From Coenobita brevimanus (Eukaryota; Arthropoda; Malacostraca; Decapoda; Coenobitidae), in the NCBI GenBank assembly GCA_032717465.1, contig CM064657.1, positions 22,632,468 to 22,696,467 on the forward strand: a DNA stretch of 64,000 nt, written 5' to 3'. Position 1 is the stretch's first letter, and each line of letters begins with the position of its first letter. Position numbers and translations under genes: made by a program. Below are positions 23,985-34,061 of the stretch, in pieces. The notes beneath the pieces were generated by a model that saw only the letters and a list, made by a program, of their open reading frames with translations, did no database searches and had not been told where the DNA came from.

Positions 23985-24356
23985 ATTGGTAGGTGTTGGT
24001 GACCATCATCCATGCACATGATGTAGTGCTGCCTACTTCTTTCTTAGCCTTTATCATTCTTTTTCTGTGCCAGCCCTTCTCTCTTCCTATTTCTTCCACC
24101 TTTCCTGTCACTTCTTATTGCTTTTCTTTCCTTTACAGGTGGCTTTACATTGAGTGACAAGCCAAATGGTTTCCTGTAAGTCAAAAAACCATTTACGACG
24201 CTGGGTGGTAACCATATAACCAAACCATACGTGCTCCCTACGTGTCAACAAGTGGGTTGGTGGAGGGTTAGTGCCCCTCCCCATAAAACAAATAACTCAA
24301 AGTCAAATGGCCACCTTGTACGGGATTATGGCTTCTGGCAATAGATAGATAGATAG
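23985..24356 (+). mobile_element. SINE S3 ending in LINE A-like 3' tail
   Basis: This is the best preserved S copy: head TTGGTAGGTGTTGGTGACC, middle GAGTGACAAGCCAAATGGTTT, body GTGGGTTGGTGGAGGGTTAG, then CAAATGGCCACC, GGGATTATGGCTTCTGGC and (ATAG)n. The final ~35 bases match LINE A 3' ends such as A11 at 62,770-62,820. Confidence 0.8.
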
Positions 24357-25398
24357 CGATGTGTTTCTACCTGTTTTACCCCAACCTTGTCTGAAATTGC
24401 TCTCTCACTCTCATGACTGCTGAGTTGCAATAAACTATGTATAGTTATACTGTATTGTGCTAGTCATGAAGAACTTCTGTAACAAAGATGTAGTATAAGC
24501 TGCAAAAGGGCAAAATTATGGGCCAAGTAAGTGTAAAATTGGTATAGTTTACATATTTAGTAATAGAATAATCTATTGCACCTGTTAATTTTCAAACATT
24601 CATGAAATTCCACCTCAAGAGGGGACCATTGGATATACTGTACAGTAACGGATTGTTGGTGTTAATGGACCTCGCTTTCCCCAATTAGTCCGTTATAGGG
24701 AGGGTGCAGAGTGAATAATCTCTCCCAAGCTGAACATATTTACCTGGAGATAGCAAACATAAGAAAATAGTAATGGGATTGAAGTGATTATGATTTTGCA
24801 TATCAGAATGTGTCATGGTACTGTATTGAAAGCTTTGGTTATATCTGTTGCTGCCAGTATGGTTCTTACTGACAGTTGTTTCTTACATGGAAATATCTAA
24901 GTTGAATTTGATCAAATTGAAAAGATATGGTGGTTGAGTGCTTGGGTTGAAATCCATGTTGGAAATCAGATAGAGGGATGTGGGGGGTGATGCTTTTAAA
25001 GTCTAGTCGCCTCATGATTTTGGGTGGTGAACAAAGCAGTGATGTTGGTGAATACGATGAAGGACTGTTGGCAATGCCCTCTTGCAGTAACACTAATTCA
25101 CCAGGATGTATGACCCGCCTGAAAGCTCAGATACTCCTCGGTTTCCTCTCACCACGTGAGAGTGAGATGGTGGGCTGCAGTGTTTGCTATGCTTCTAGAT
25201 ACTGTATATGGTAGTGAAGCAGGTGTATGTGAATATGAAGGTGATAGGCTAAAAATAGGTGAATGGATATTGCAAATAGGTGTGTGAGAAAATGAGGTAC
25301 GAAAGTATAGGAGGCTATGAAATTGACGTTGGTTTGAGTTTGCCAGTTGAGGTGTGTACAGAGAAGCATATTGTGGGCTTTGATTTATATACTATATA
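24357..25398. other. Unassigned spacer
   Basis: There is a Tigger-like phrase with TACAGTAACGGATTG near 24,640 and CCGTTATAGGGAGGGT near 24,690. No paired ends, no coding region. Confidence 0.4.
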
Positions 25399-25653
25399 TA
25401 CAATAAAAGTCCTGTTATTCAGCAGCAGATTATTTGGTAGATCCGACATTTCGGCAGATTTGAGAAATAGTCCCATTTACGAAAATCATTGATTGTTCGG
25501 CAGATGTCCGGAATCATCTCGGCAGTCCAGGAAGTGTTATTTGTGACTTGTAGGCCTAATGTTTCATTACACTTCTGTATGTTCACTAATTTCTATATTT
25601 TTCCAGATTGAGGTATAGTACTGTATTGATTACAATATTGCACAGTATCATAC
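25399..25653. repeat. Third partial copy of the FB1-flank repeat
   Basis: It matches 1,018-1,160 and 30,095-30,245 (TCCAGGAAGTGTTAT, TTCACTAATTT, AGGTATAGTACTGTATTGAT). It starts AATAAAAGTCCTGTTATTC, like the repeat terminus. LINE A5 is inserted at its right end. Confidence 0.7.
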
Positions 25654-25664
25654 AGTACAGTAAC

Positions 25665-27939
25665 TTATCTATCTATCTATTTATCTATAGCCCGACGCCC
25701 TAATCCTGCAAAGGGTGGCCGCAGACAAAACACCTCCAAGTCACTCTGTCACCCACCATTTGACTACCCTCCCCCCAACTCACCCCTTCCTCCCTCACAT
25801 ACCTCTCAACTCCATCCCTCCACCTCATCCTCGGTCTACCCCTCCCTCTCCCTCCCTCCACCTCACCTACATACACCCTTTTAGTCAGTCTTTCATTCTC
25901 CATTCTCTCCACATGTCCAAACCACCTCAGTGTATTTCTCCTAATCTTCTCAGCCACATCCACATCTACCCCACAATGTTCCTTCACTTCTTCATTCGTC
26001 AACCTGTCCCTCCACGTCACTCCACATGCTCCTCTCAAGTAACTCATTTCCACTGCTCTCACTCTTGACTTGTTCCCCTCTTGCAAGGTCCACGCCTCGC
26101 ATCCATACGTAAGGGTAGGGATCACAATACTATCATGCAGTGACTTCTTAACTTCCATACTCACCTCCCTATTTCTCATCACTGCTTTCAGTGTACCAAC
26201 AACCTTCCTTCCCTGCTGTACCCTTTCACGCACTTCATCCCCCAAAGTTCCATCCTTACTCATCACACTACCCAAGTACTTGAATGCACTCACATTCTCC
26301 ATATCCTCACCATCTAACCTCACTGCACACTCTCTGACTTCATTCCTCTCAAACACCATAACTTTACTTTTGTTTACATTAACTTTCAGCTTCCTCTTCC
26401 TACACACTGTCCCAAATTCATTCACCAAACCTTGCAACTCCCATTCATCTTCACTCAACAATACTGTATCATCAGCAAATAGCAACACCGGAAGCTTCCA
26501 AATCTCACCATCATTCATTAGGGCCAGCCCCACATCCACTACCCTACCTTGCACCTCCTTTACAACCCCATCCATGTATATATTAAACAGCCATGGAGAC
26601 ATCACACAACCCTGTTTCAGTCCCACATTGAGATCAAAGAACTCACTCAGCTCACCATCCACTCGCACCGTAGGCCAAGCTCCCTCGTACATACTCTTCA
26701 CAGCACTCAACAGTTTCCCCTCCACTCCATATATTCTTAATACCTTCCACATACCTTGCCTATCTATTCTGTCATAAGCTTTCTCCAAGTCCATGAAGGC
26801 AGCATACACTTTCCTTCCCTTCTCTAGATACTTCTCCACTAAACATCTTAGAACAAATGTCTGATCTACACACCCATTTCCCTTCCTAAAGCCCCCTTGT
26901 TCTTCTCCAACTAGCTCTTCTGTCATATGCCTAACCCTGTCAATGAGTATTCTACCATATATTTTACCAGTCACACTAAGAAGGCAAATACCCCTATGGT
27001 TACCACATACTTCTCTCTCCCCTTTTCATTTGTATAAAGGAACAATTATACCTGATTTCCAGTCCTCTGGAACCCTTCCCTCTTCCCAAGCCAATCTACA
27101 CAACTTCCATATGCACTCCACAACAATCTCACCTGCATACCTAAGCATTGCACCACACACTCCATCAATTCCTGGGGCTTTTCCCAACTTAATCTTCTTC
27201 ATCGCTTCCACTACTTCTGCCCTACTGATCTCTTCCTCCCTCCACTCATCTCTTCTTCTCCCAGCCATTCCCCAACCACTTGTACTCACACTGCTGTCAC
27301 TCTCTACATTCAACAAATCCTCAAAGTGCTCCTTCCATCTCTTCAATTTCTCTCTCTTCTCCACCAGCAATCTATTATTCCTATCTTTCACTTCCCTACT
27401 ATTTCCCCTTTCAAAGTGCCTTACTTTCTTTACCTCCTTCCAAAACAATTTCTTACTTTCCCTCCATTTCACACTCAGATTCCTCCCAAACTCTTCATCC
27501 ACTTTCTTCTTACTCTCGTTCATCAGTCTCTTAACCTCCCTTCTCCTACTCACATATACCTCTCTCTTCTCTCTCTCATCTTCTCCCCTACCTCTACTCG
27601 CTAACCATTCACTATATGCCTTCTTCTTTTGTTCCACAGCTCGTTTCACCTCATCATTCCACCATGCAGTCCCTTGCACACCCTTGCATCTCCTCCTCAC
27701 TCCACAAACCGCCTCACACGCTGCGCCTATCTCTTCCGTGAATATCTTACATACGTCTTCCACCCCTTCCATCTGCTCTATCTCATACCTTCCCAATCTT
27801 TCTTGCACTATGCTCTTATGCTCTGTCATTTTTTCACTCTCTTGCAATTTCTCCACTCTTCTCACAGGAGCTGCTTCCTCCTGTCTTCCCCTTCGTCTCC
27901 TCAACCACTTTCTTTGCATCTCTACCTTGGCCATCACTA
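25665..27939 (-). mobile_element. LINE A copy A5 with 11-bp target duplication
   Basis: The target duplication AGTACAGTAAC is perfect at 25,654-25,664 and 27,940-27,950. The tail is (TATC)n at the left, and the 5' end is truncated just after the endonuclease domain at 27,939. It is the least damaged LINE A copy in the window. Confidence 0.93.
25700..27937 (-). pseudogene. LINE A5 reverse transcriptase, single in-frame TGA
   Basis: A single frame of 745 codons runs from 27,937 to a normal stop at 25,700, broken only at 27,026-27,028 where the expected GGA of PLYKGKGE is TGA. The order is the last residues of the endonuclease (MAKVEMQRKWLRRRRGRQE), a basic linker with GTAWWNDEVKRAVEQKKKAY, GKAPGIDGVCG, NHRGICLLSV, GFRKGNGCVDQTFVLR, MDLEKAYDRIDRQGMWK (motif A), GLKQGCVMSPWLFN (motif B), LLFADDTVLLS (motif C, intact), FKYLGSVMSKDG, then LRWFGHVERM and GRGRGRPRMRW. 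All RT catalytic residues are kept. It lacks the endonuclease, so it could not retrotranspose alone even without the stop. This suggests a recently active source in the genome. Confidence 0.93.
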
Positions 27940-27950
27940 AGTACAGTAAC

Positions 27951-28245
27951 CACCCCCACCAAATTAGCGAGGGTTAAGTTCCAAGCCCCCTCGCTAATTC
28001 TTGAAATTCGTTCATTCTTGACGCCTTCCTGAAAATGACAGTTACCAGTAATTGCGTAGCCCATGAGCCACTGATACTGTAATGCATCACCCATAAATAA
28101 ATGTTGCCTGTTATATCAGTTTCCCCGTTGTTTTTAGCTGTACTTCTGTGACAGCTCTAGTATTTTTATTCCTCAGCATAATTGTGGAAGAGACTGTCCT
28201 GTTTAACTAACCCTAACCTAACCGAGTTTAACTGTACCTAATACT
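27951..28245. other. Unassigned, with telomere-like CCTAA words
   Basis: ACCCTAACCTAACC lies at 28,208-28,221, just left of a TTAA element whose right flank is also CCTAACCTAACC. Possible short TIR element at 27,944-28,080 (ends TACAGTA / TACTGTA) but no internal evidence. Confidence 0.35.
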
Positions 28246-29011
28246 TTAACCCGCCCCGTCCCGGCCACTTTTCGACCACTGGTACCCCCCAATCCCGGGC
28301 AATTTTCGACCTTTTTTTTTTTTGCTAAAACTTTCGCTTTTGGTGAGAAACATCGAAAATTCATAGAGAAATCGCTCACCTGAGGTTTAAAATACTCATT
28401 ACAGGTAGGAGAGCCTCCTTACCTTACTGGGTTTTCTATCAGGCTGGCAGCAAAGAAAACGAGTTCTATGGGAGGATAACTATTTCACACCACTCATAAA
28501 CGGTATTTATTTATTTACTGTTACGAATTTATATGTAGTACAAAAGTATATTGGTTTTCAAGCAGTAATATAGGCATTATAAGCATTGTTTCACTCACTA
28601 ATACCTGACCTTTTTTTGCCACATTACCTGATCATCATTTCTAACTGTTTCTTCCTCTAATGCTATGTAAAGTTTGTCCTCCACATTGTCATTGATTGGG
28701 GAATCACTCTGGCCCTGAATTTCGTACCGTAGCATGACATGGCTATACTGGCCAGGTCACTGATAACAGGTGAATTGCTGAGAAAAGGGCATGCAGGGGG
28801 GGGGGGAGGTCATGCTGGGTAAGTCATTGTCTCTGCCTGGCATCTTGTTGAGGCAGGTGTCCCGTGTTTACGTACCAAAAATGACTCGCGAAAATTGAAA
28901 ATTGTGGAAATTATGAACCTTGCAATTGCAGGACATTGAAGTACGTCCTCGGGATTAGCTGTGACAAAACGTGAGGACGTGGAAGTACGTCCTCGGGACG
29001 GCGCGGGTTAA
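28246..29011. mobile_element. TTAA-flanked piggyBac-like MITE
   Basis: The left end is TTAACCCGCCCCGTCCCGG and the right end in reverse complement is TTAACCCGCGCCGTCCCGA. At least 17 of 19 positions match, with TTAA on both sides. It is 766 bp, with no transposase. The subterminal word GACGT(A/G)... GTCCTCGGGA recurs at 28,945-28,998. Confidence 0.8.
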
Positions 29012-29030
29012 CCAAACCTAACCTAACCTA
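29012..29030. repeat. Short CCTAA array
   Basis: It reads CCAAACCTAACCTAACCTAA. TTAGG is the common arthropod telomere unit, so this may be an interstitial telomere-like scrap, or chance. Confidence 0.4.
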
Positions 29031-29985
29031 AAGTCAGAAGAATACTTAAAAATAAACTGGAGGAATGTGAATTGCTAAGGCCTTTCTGATGAAAGTTAAA
29101 CGTACATTTAGCACTCATTCTTTTGTTCGTTTTTGTGTTTAATGTGAGAGAGTATTGATGCAAACAGTAATATATCCCATTAACCCCTTAATAACCTTCG
29201 GCACTGAATAACCCTTTACAGTACCGATGTCAGTGATGTCAAGATAGTGTGAGCTATAAAGAAAACCGAACAATTATGGGGAGGGAACGAAGGTCACTGG
29301 GATGTTTACACGACTCTACACTACGATTCCAAGCAGTCAGGTGGTCGGTTAATCTCAGATGTTTTCGCCCATTTGGTAAATACATCGTAACTTTGTCAAT
29401 TTTTCTGTGACTCAGACGATTATCTTCACATCTTTAAGAAAAATAAGTTGATTTCAGAAGAATGGGAGAAACTTACTCTACATACTCAAAGAGGGATTAA
29501 ATTTCTTCCATTTTCTTAAAGATGTGAAGATAATCGTCTGGCGCACCTAGCAATGTGTTATTTAGCTTCCTTAACCCATGCTGTGATTCGCTATGATTCA
29601 CGGGAGAAATTACAAAGTTACGGTGCATTTACCAAATGGGCGAAAACATCTGAGATTAACCGACCCCCTGACTGCTTGGAATCGTAGTGTAGAGTCGTGT
29701 AAACATACCAGTGACCTTCGTTCCCTTCCCATAATTGTTCACAGTTTTTTCATAGCTCACTAACTCGACATCACTGACATCGGTACTGTAAAGGGTTGTT
29801 CAGTGCCGGAGGTTATTAAGGAGTTAATGGAATACATTACTGTTTGCATCAATACTCTCCCTTTCACATGTAAACAAATAAACAAACAAAAGAATGATTG
29901 CTCAATGTATGTTTAACTTTCATCAGAAAGACCTTACCAATTCATATTCCTTCACTTTATTTTATGTAATTTTCCGACTATTTTA
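29031..29985. repeat. Foldback element FB1, copy 2
   Basis: The arms are about 29,031-29,430 and 29,510-29,985. The outer limits are visible here: GGAATGTGAATTGCTAAGG at 29,062 pairs with CCTTACCAATTCATATTCC at 29,932. Compared with copy 1 the left arm has lost about 55 bases near 29,424 (the segment with GCATGGGTTTAGGAAGC). Otherwise the copies are close to identical. Confidence 0.85.
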
Positions 29986-30404
29986 TTTTGTGTTTGGAAA
30001 AAGTACTGTATACAGTACTCACTCCAAACATATTTGTAATAATGTAAGTAGTGATGAGTTCACCAATACAAGTGATGTACTGAGCTGGTAGGTAATATTC
30101 CGTATCATTTTGGCCATCCAGGAAGTGTTATCTGACTTGTAGGCCTACTGTGTCATTACGCTTGTATATGTTCACTAATTTATATGTATATTTCAGATTC
30201 AGGTATAGTACTGTATGTATTGATTGCAGTATTGTGCATTATACAGTACTCTCTCCAAACACAGTTGTAATACAATAAGTGGTGATGACAGTGTTCACCA
30301 ATATATTTAAGGTACAGAGTGGGTAGGTTTTTTGATTAATCGGCAAATCCAATTTCTCGGCATCATCCCGGTCCCCTAGATGCCGAATAATAGGACTTTT
30401 ACTG

Positions 30405-30407
<3 letters not shown>
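29986..30407. repeat. FB1-flank repeat, copy 2 (empty site for LINE A1)
   Basis: It matches 926-1,202 plus 1,723-1,842. The uninterrupted join CAGTGTTCACCAATATATTT near 30,290 is the pre-insertion state of A1. It ends CTTTTACTGTA at 30,407, where microsatellite begins. Confidence 0.8.
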
Positions 30408-30435
<28 letters not shown>

Positions 30436-30472
30436 ATATATCTATCTATCTATATATATATCTATCTATCTA

Positions 30473-30513
<41 letters not shown>

Positions 30514-30540
30514 GTATGTATGTGTGTATCTATCTATCTA
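30408..30540. repeat. (TATC)n / (TA)n microsatellite
   Basis: TATC repeats grade into TA and back to TATC. In reverse complement this is the GATA tail of the left SINE arm at 30,541. Confidence 0.9.
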
Positions 30541-30663
30541 TTGCCAGACGCCATAATCCCGTACGGGATGGCCATTTGACTTTGAGTTACTTGTTTTACA
30601 ACCTGTAGAACAAGTAACTCAGAGTCAAATGGCCACCCCATACGGGATTATGGCGTCTGGCAA
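30541..30663. repeat. Head-to-head palindrome of SINE S 3' ends
   Basis: The left arm 30,541-30,596 is the near-perfect reverse complement of the right arm 30,608-30,663, with a spacer of about 11 bases. Each arm is the last ~55 bases of an S SINE (AGTCAAATGGCCACCCC, GGGATTATGGCGTCTGGC). Mirror-image tails follow outward: TATC to the left, GATA to the right. Confidence 0.85.
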
Positions 30664-30890
30664 TAGATAGATAGATAGATACTTATATATATATATATAG
30701 ATAGATAGATAGATAGATGTAGATAGATATATAGATATAGATAGATAGACATAGATTGATAGATAGATAGATATAGATATATAGATATAGATAGATATAT
30801 AGATATATATATATAGATATAGATAGATAGATAGATATAGATAGATAGATAGATAGATATAGATAGATAGATATATATATATATATATAG
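30664..30890. repeat. (GATA)n / (TA)n microsatellite
   Basis: GATA/GATATA repeats of about 225 bases form the tail of the right SINE arm. It is open in all frames, so antisense ORFs across it are artefacts. Confidence 0.9.
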
Positions 30891-31024
30891 TGGAGAGGTA
30901 TGAGAGAGGGGGGTGTGAGTTGGGAGCAGGTCAGTGAAATGGCGGGGGACAGGGCGACATGGAGGCAATTTGTTTGTGGCCACCCCGTAAGGGATTAAGG
31001 CATCTGGCAATAGATAGATAGCTA

Positions 31025-31026
<2 letters not shown>
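30891..31026 (+). mobile_element. LINE A copy A6, 3' fragment
   Basis: The last ~110 bases of LINE A coding and 3' end (GTGGAGAGGTATGAGAGAG, then GGAGGCAATTTGTTTGTGGC) plus a GATAGATAG tail. Only about 35 codons remain. Confidence 0.8.
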
Positions 31027-31085
<59 letters not shown>

Positions 31086-31120
31086 ATGTATATATATTTA
31101 TATATATTTATATATATTTC
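31027..31120. repeat. (TA)n microsatellite
   Basis: About 50 bases of pure TA followed by TATATTTATA variants. Confidence 0.9.
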
Positions 31121-31440
31121 ATTAACAGTTTGGCTGTGGGAGGTTTATGCAGAAAAAAACAATGTTGTATAATTGATTGGGCTTGTGAGGAGCTAAGATT
31201 CTAGGGGTTTGAATGATGTATGAATTGCGTTGCCCATTTCACTTGCCATGCTGTTATTAGTTCCTCTGCTTTTGTATATTCTCCTTCCCAATTCCTGGAT
31301 TGTACCTCATCCCATGTTTACATGGGAAAAAGGGTCAGGATGATCAGTGATGACTAGGTGTATGCCTTCCCAATTAATGTTCAAAGTGAGTGTGAAGAGC
31401 AGGCACATTATCGTTATTGTATAATTTTATTATTATTATT

Positions 31441-31935
31441 ATCCATCCATTCATCATCGAATCCTGTGTTGCCCCATGAGGAGCGTAGGAGCCTGGGGTA
31501 GGTAAATTGGTCCTGACATTTAAGATGATATTGACCAGCCTCACTCATCCCTGAGTGGCATTACATGAGCAATGAACCCAAACTTCCCCTTCGATATAAA
31601 CCTGCACCAACTTAATCCGATTGAAGCGTCTTAATTTCTCACTAAACCACCATGTGCCATAATTTGGTTTTATGCTTACTACCCAGCATAGTAAATGGTT
31701 TCCTGGTGTACAGGAAACCATTTGGCTTATCACTTATTGTAGTCACCCATAGGCAGAAGGAAGGGGAAAGAATGAAGGAAAGAAAGACAGAAGGAGTGTA
31801 AAGTCACCCGTAGGCAGAAGGAAGAGGAAAGACTGAAGGAAAGAAAGACAGAAGAGGGAGGAAGGAAGTGAGGAAAGGGTAGACACCCAGAGGAGCACTA
31901 TCAAGTGAGTGGATGATGAGTTCCCCCACCTACCA
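31441..31935 (-). mobile_element. tRNA-derived SINE T3 with extended head
   Basis: On the reverse strand the A box TGGTTTAGTGAG (31,637-31,648) and B box GGTTTATATCG (31,592-31,602) match T1 and T2. A block at 31,744-31,866 (AAAGAATGAAGGAAAGAAAG type) is tandemly doubled with a period of about 63. The far end at 31,900-31,935 matches the head of S1 and S3 (GGTAGGTGG), linking the T and S families. Left of it, 31,121-31,440 holds nothing recognised. Confidence 0.75.
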
Positions 31936-32040
31936 CAATTATTATTATTGTTGTTATTATTATTATTATTGTTGTTGTTGTTTTAGTTATTATTATTTGT
32001 TAACTAATGACAGACTCAGAAATGCAAATAATTTTTACAG

Positions 32041-32244
32041 GTAGCTCAGCAGCTGGCCTTCAACACTTCCCACTTGTCTGATTCATTAATGAGCCGGCCT
32101 GCTAGCCCACCCTTCACCCCCACCCTTAGCTCGTCTCCTGCCACAGCTTCTCTCCAAGGTCCTTCCATCACAGATCAGGCCTCACTCACAGCGTTCCTTC
32201 AGCAGCACAAGGAACGGGAAAAATTACGCCACATAAGTTTGTAG
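32041..32244 (+). CDS. Putative terminal coding exon of an unidentified host gene
   Basis: I do not recognise the product. The sequence reads through 67 codons to TAG at 32,242-32,244: VAQQLAFNTSHLSDSLM, then a Ser/Pro-rich stretch (SRPASPPFTPTLSSSPATA), then LTAFLQQHKEREKLRHISL, a charged and probably helical C-terminus. Directly upstream is a good 3' splice site: TTTTTACAG ending at 32,040, with a branch-point-like TTAACTAATGAC about 30 bases before it. Base composition is richer in C and more codon-like than the AT-rich flanks, no repeat family covers it, and no RT or transposase motif is present. The phase and the upstream exons cannot be seen, and the preceding intron would have to be long and repeat-filled. 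It could instead be chance or an old processed piece. Confidence 0.5.
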   Translation, partial: VAQQLAFNTSHLSDSLMSRPASPPFTPTLSSSPATASLQGPSITDQASLTAFLQQHKEREKLRHISL

Positions 32245-33325
32245 CTCAATACTTTTTGTCTTTTACTCATGAGTAATATTGTAGGAGAGATTTTAGGATA
32301 GATGTTTGAGTCGAATAAGCTAGGGTGGTGACATTTTCCGACAACACTGAATGGATAGCCGATTAGGGGTACCGATGTAATATCTGGGGGGGGGGGGCTG
32401 AATTATGTAAGATATCTGAATAACAACTGTACGATAAACTTTCAATTATCCAGCGTTGCAAAATCTGGGCCAGCACAATATCTGGCGCTGTTGGCTCAGC
32501 TCTGTTAAAGCAGTATCCAGCAAAATTATTCAACATATGACGCTGAGATGGAAAGTAACCGACGGTTCTATGCAGTATTGGATTGCAAGGCATATCAACC
32601 ACTTGTACATGGTAGTCAACCGGTGCCTGGAAAAACCCTGCAACACACCAGCCAGTCAGAATTCATTGCAGGATTGGCCCCTGGTGTCCCGAGCCTACAC
32701 TCTGTCTCTCATGGATCTTGTTCAGTGAAGACGTATCTATGCACTGTGCTCTTGTAACCATGTGGTGAAAAAACTGTGGTGCAAAGACTTACTCTGTGAC
32801 CATTCATGCCTTGCTTTGTTGTTGTTGCAAAGCTTGTGACCTCTCAGTGCTTCATGTCTTAGTGCTCTGTTGTGATTCTGAAATTACTATATATGTAACT
32901 CTTTCCATTAGACCACTCGGGGCTAAGTGCACTGAGCTGTACTGCATGTGTACAATACCCTCCACTGATGCCAACAATAGGTGAATACATAGTACACAAT
33001 GTACTGTATTACTCTACTGTATCAGTACTGTATTGTGTTTTGTTTAATTATAATTTTTTACTCATGAGAAAGTTTTTAGGATAGAGGATCAAGAAGAGCA
33101 AGATGAATAAATCCATTGAAAAAAAGGCATGCTCATCATTGGTGGAAAGTGTGTGATACCTGTAGGTTTTCTACTTAATGAACCGAATGTAACCACCAAC
33201 CAGCCTACAGTATCTTAAAGTATCTCTGCTATTCCATCTGGTTAAAAGTTAGTCATGAAAATATTGAAAATATAAACAAATAAATACTATTTATTGAAGA
33301 ACCAGTGATTTGGAAAGTAGTGTTG
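32245..33325. other. Unassigned; possible 3' UTR then spacer
   Basis: If the exon at 32,041 is real, its 3' UTR starts here. AATAAA-type signals occur near 33,106 and 33,280. A Tigger-like phrase (TTCAATTATCCAGCG) lies near 32,440. A G10 run lies at 32,388. Confidence 0.35.
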
Positions 33326-34061
33326 TACAGATGGAGTCCCTCCTGTTGTTCTCAAGCACTGTGTTTCTGTGCTTACACCCTGCCTAGGCAAACTCTTTTG
33401 CCTTTGTCTGTCAATTTGTACTTTTCCTTCTTGCTGGAAGTTTGCTCTCATTCAGCCAGTCCCAAAGAAGGGTGACCGTTCCCAACCCTCTAACTATCGT
33501 CCAATTGCTTTAACATCAACTCTTAATTGAAAAATTTTAAAGCATCTTTCCTATCACAACCATTCTTTCTGATCATCAGTATGGGTTCCATCCGGGACGC
33601 TTCACTGGCGATCTTCTCACCTACCTTTCAGACACCTGGTCATCCTCCTTTCAGGACTTTGGCAAATGCTTTGCCATTGCACTTGACATCTCAAAGGCTT
33701 TCGATCGAGTCTGGCATATACCTTTAATTTCCAAACTGCCCTCTTACGTTTCTATCCTTCTATCTGTGCCTTCATCTATAGCTTCCTCTCTAGTCATCCT
33801 ATAGTTGCTGTTGTAGACAGCCATCATTCTTCTCCTAGATCTATCAACAGTGGTGTTCCTCAGGGCTCTGTCCTATCACCAACTCTCTTCCTTTTATTCA
33901 TCAGTGACCTTCTAAGCTGTGTATCTAACCCTATCCACTCGTATGTTGATGACTCCACTCTTCACCCTTCCATTCAGTTCCCGCAACGTTCATCTCAACA
34001 GTTACTTCAACAGACAAGGGATGAGGCTATGTCACACCTAATGTCTGACTTGGCTCGTATC

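Noticed and set aside
26070..27977. Long plus-strand ORFs opposite LINE A5 (235 and 344 aa) and similar Ser/Leu/Pro-rich antisense ORFs at 5,453, 10,249, 20,676, 34,453, 48,033, 56,934 and 57,946
   Set aside because: They are shadows of the LINE coding frames on the other strand, low in complexity and without motifs.
30648..31010. 120-residue ORF over the GATA array
   Set aside because: Ile-Tyr-Leu-Ser repeats come from the microsatellite fused to the LINE A6 antisense.
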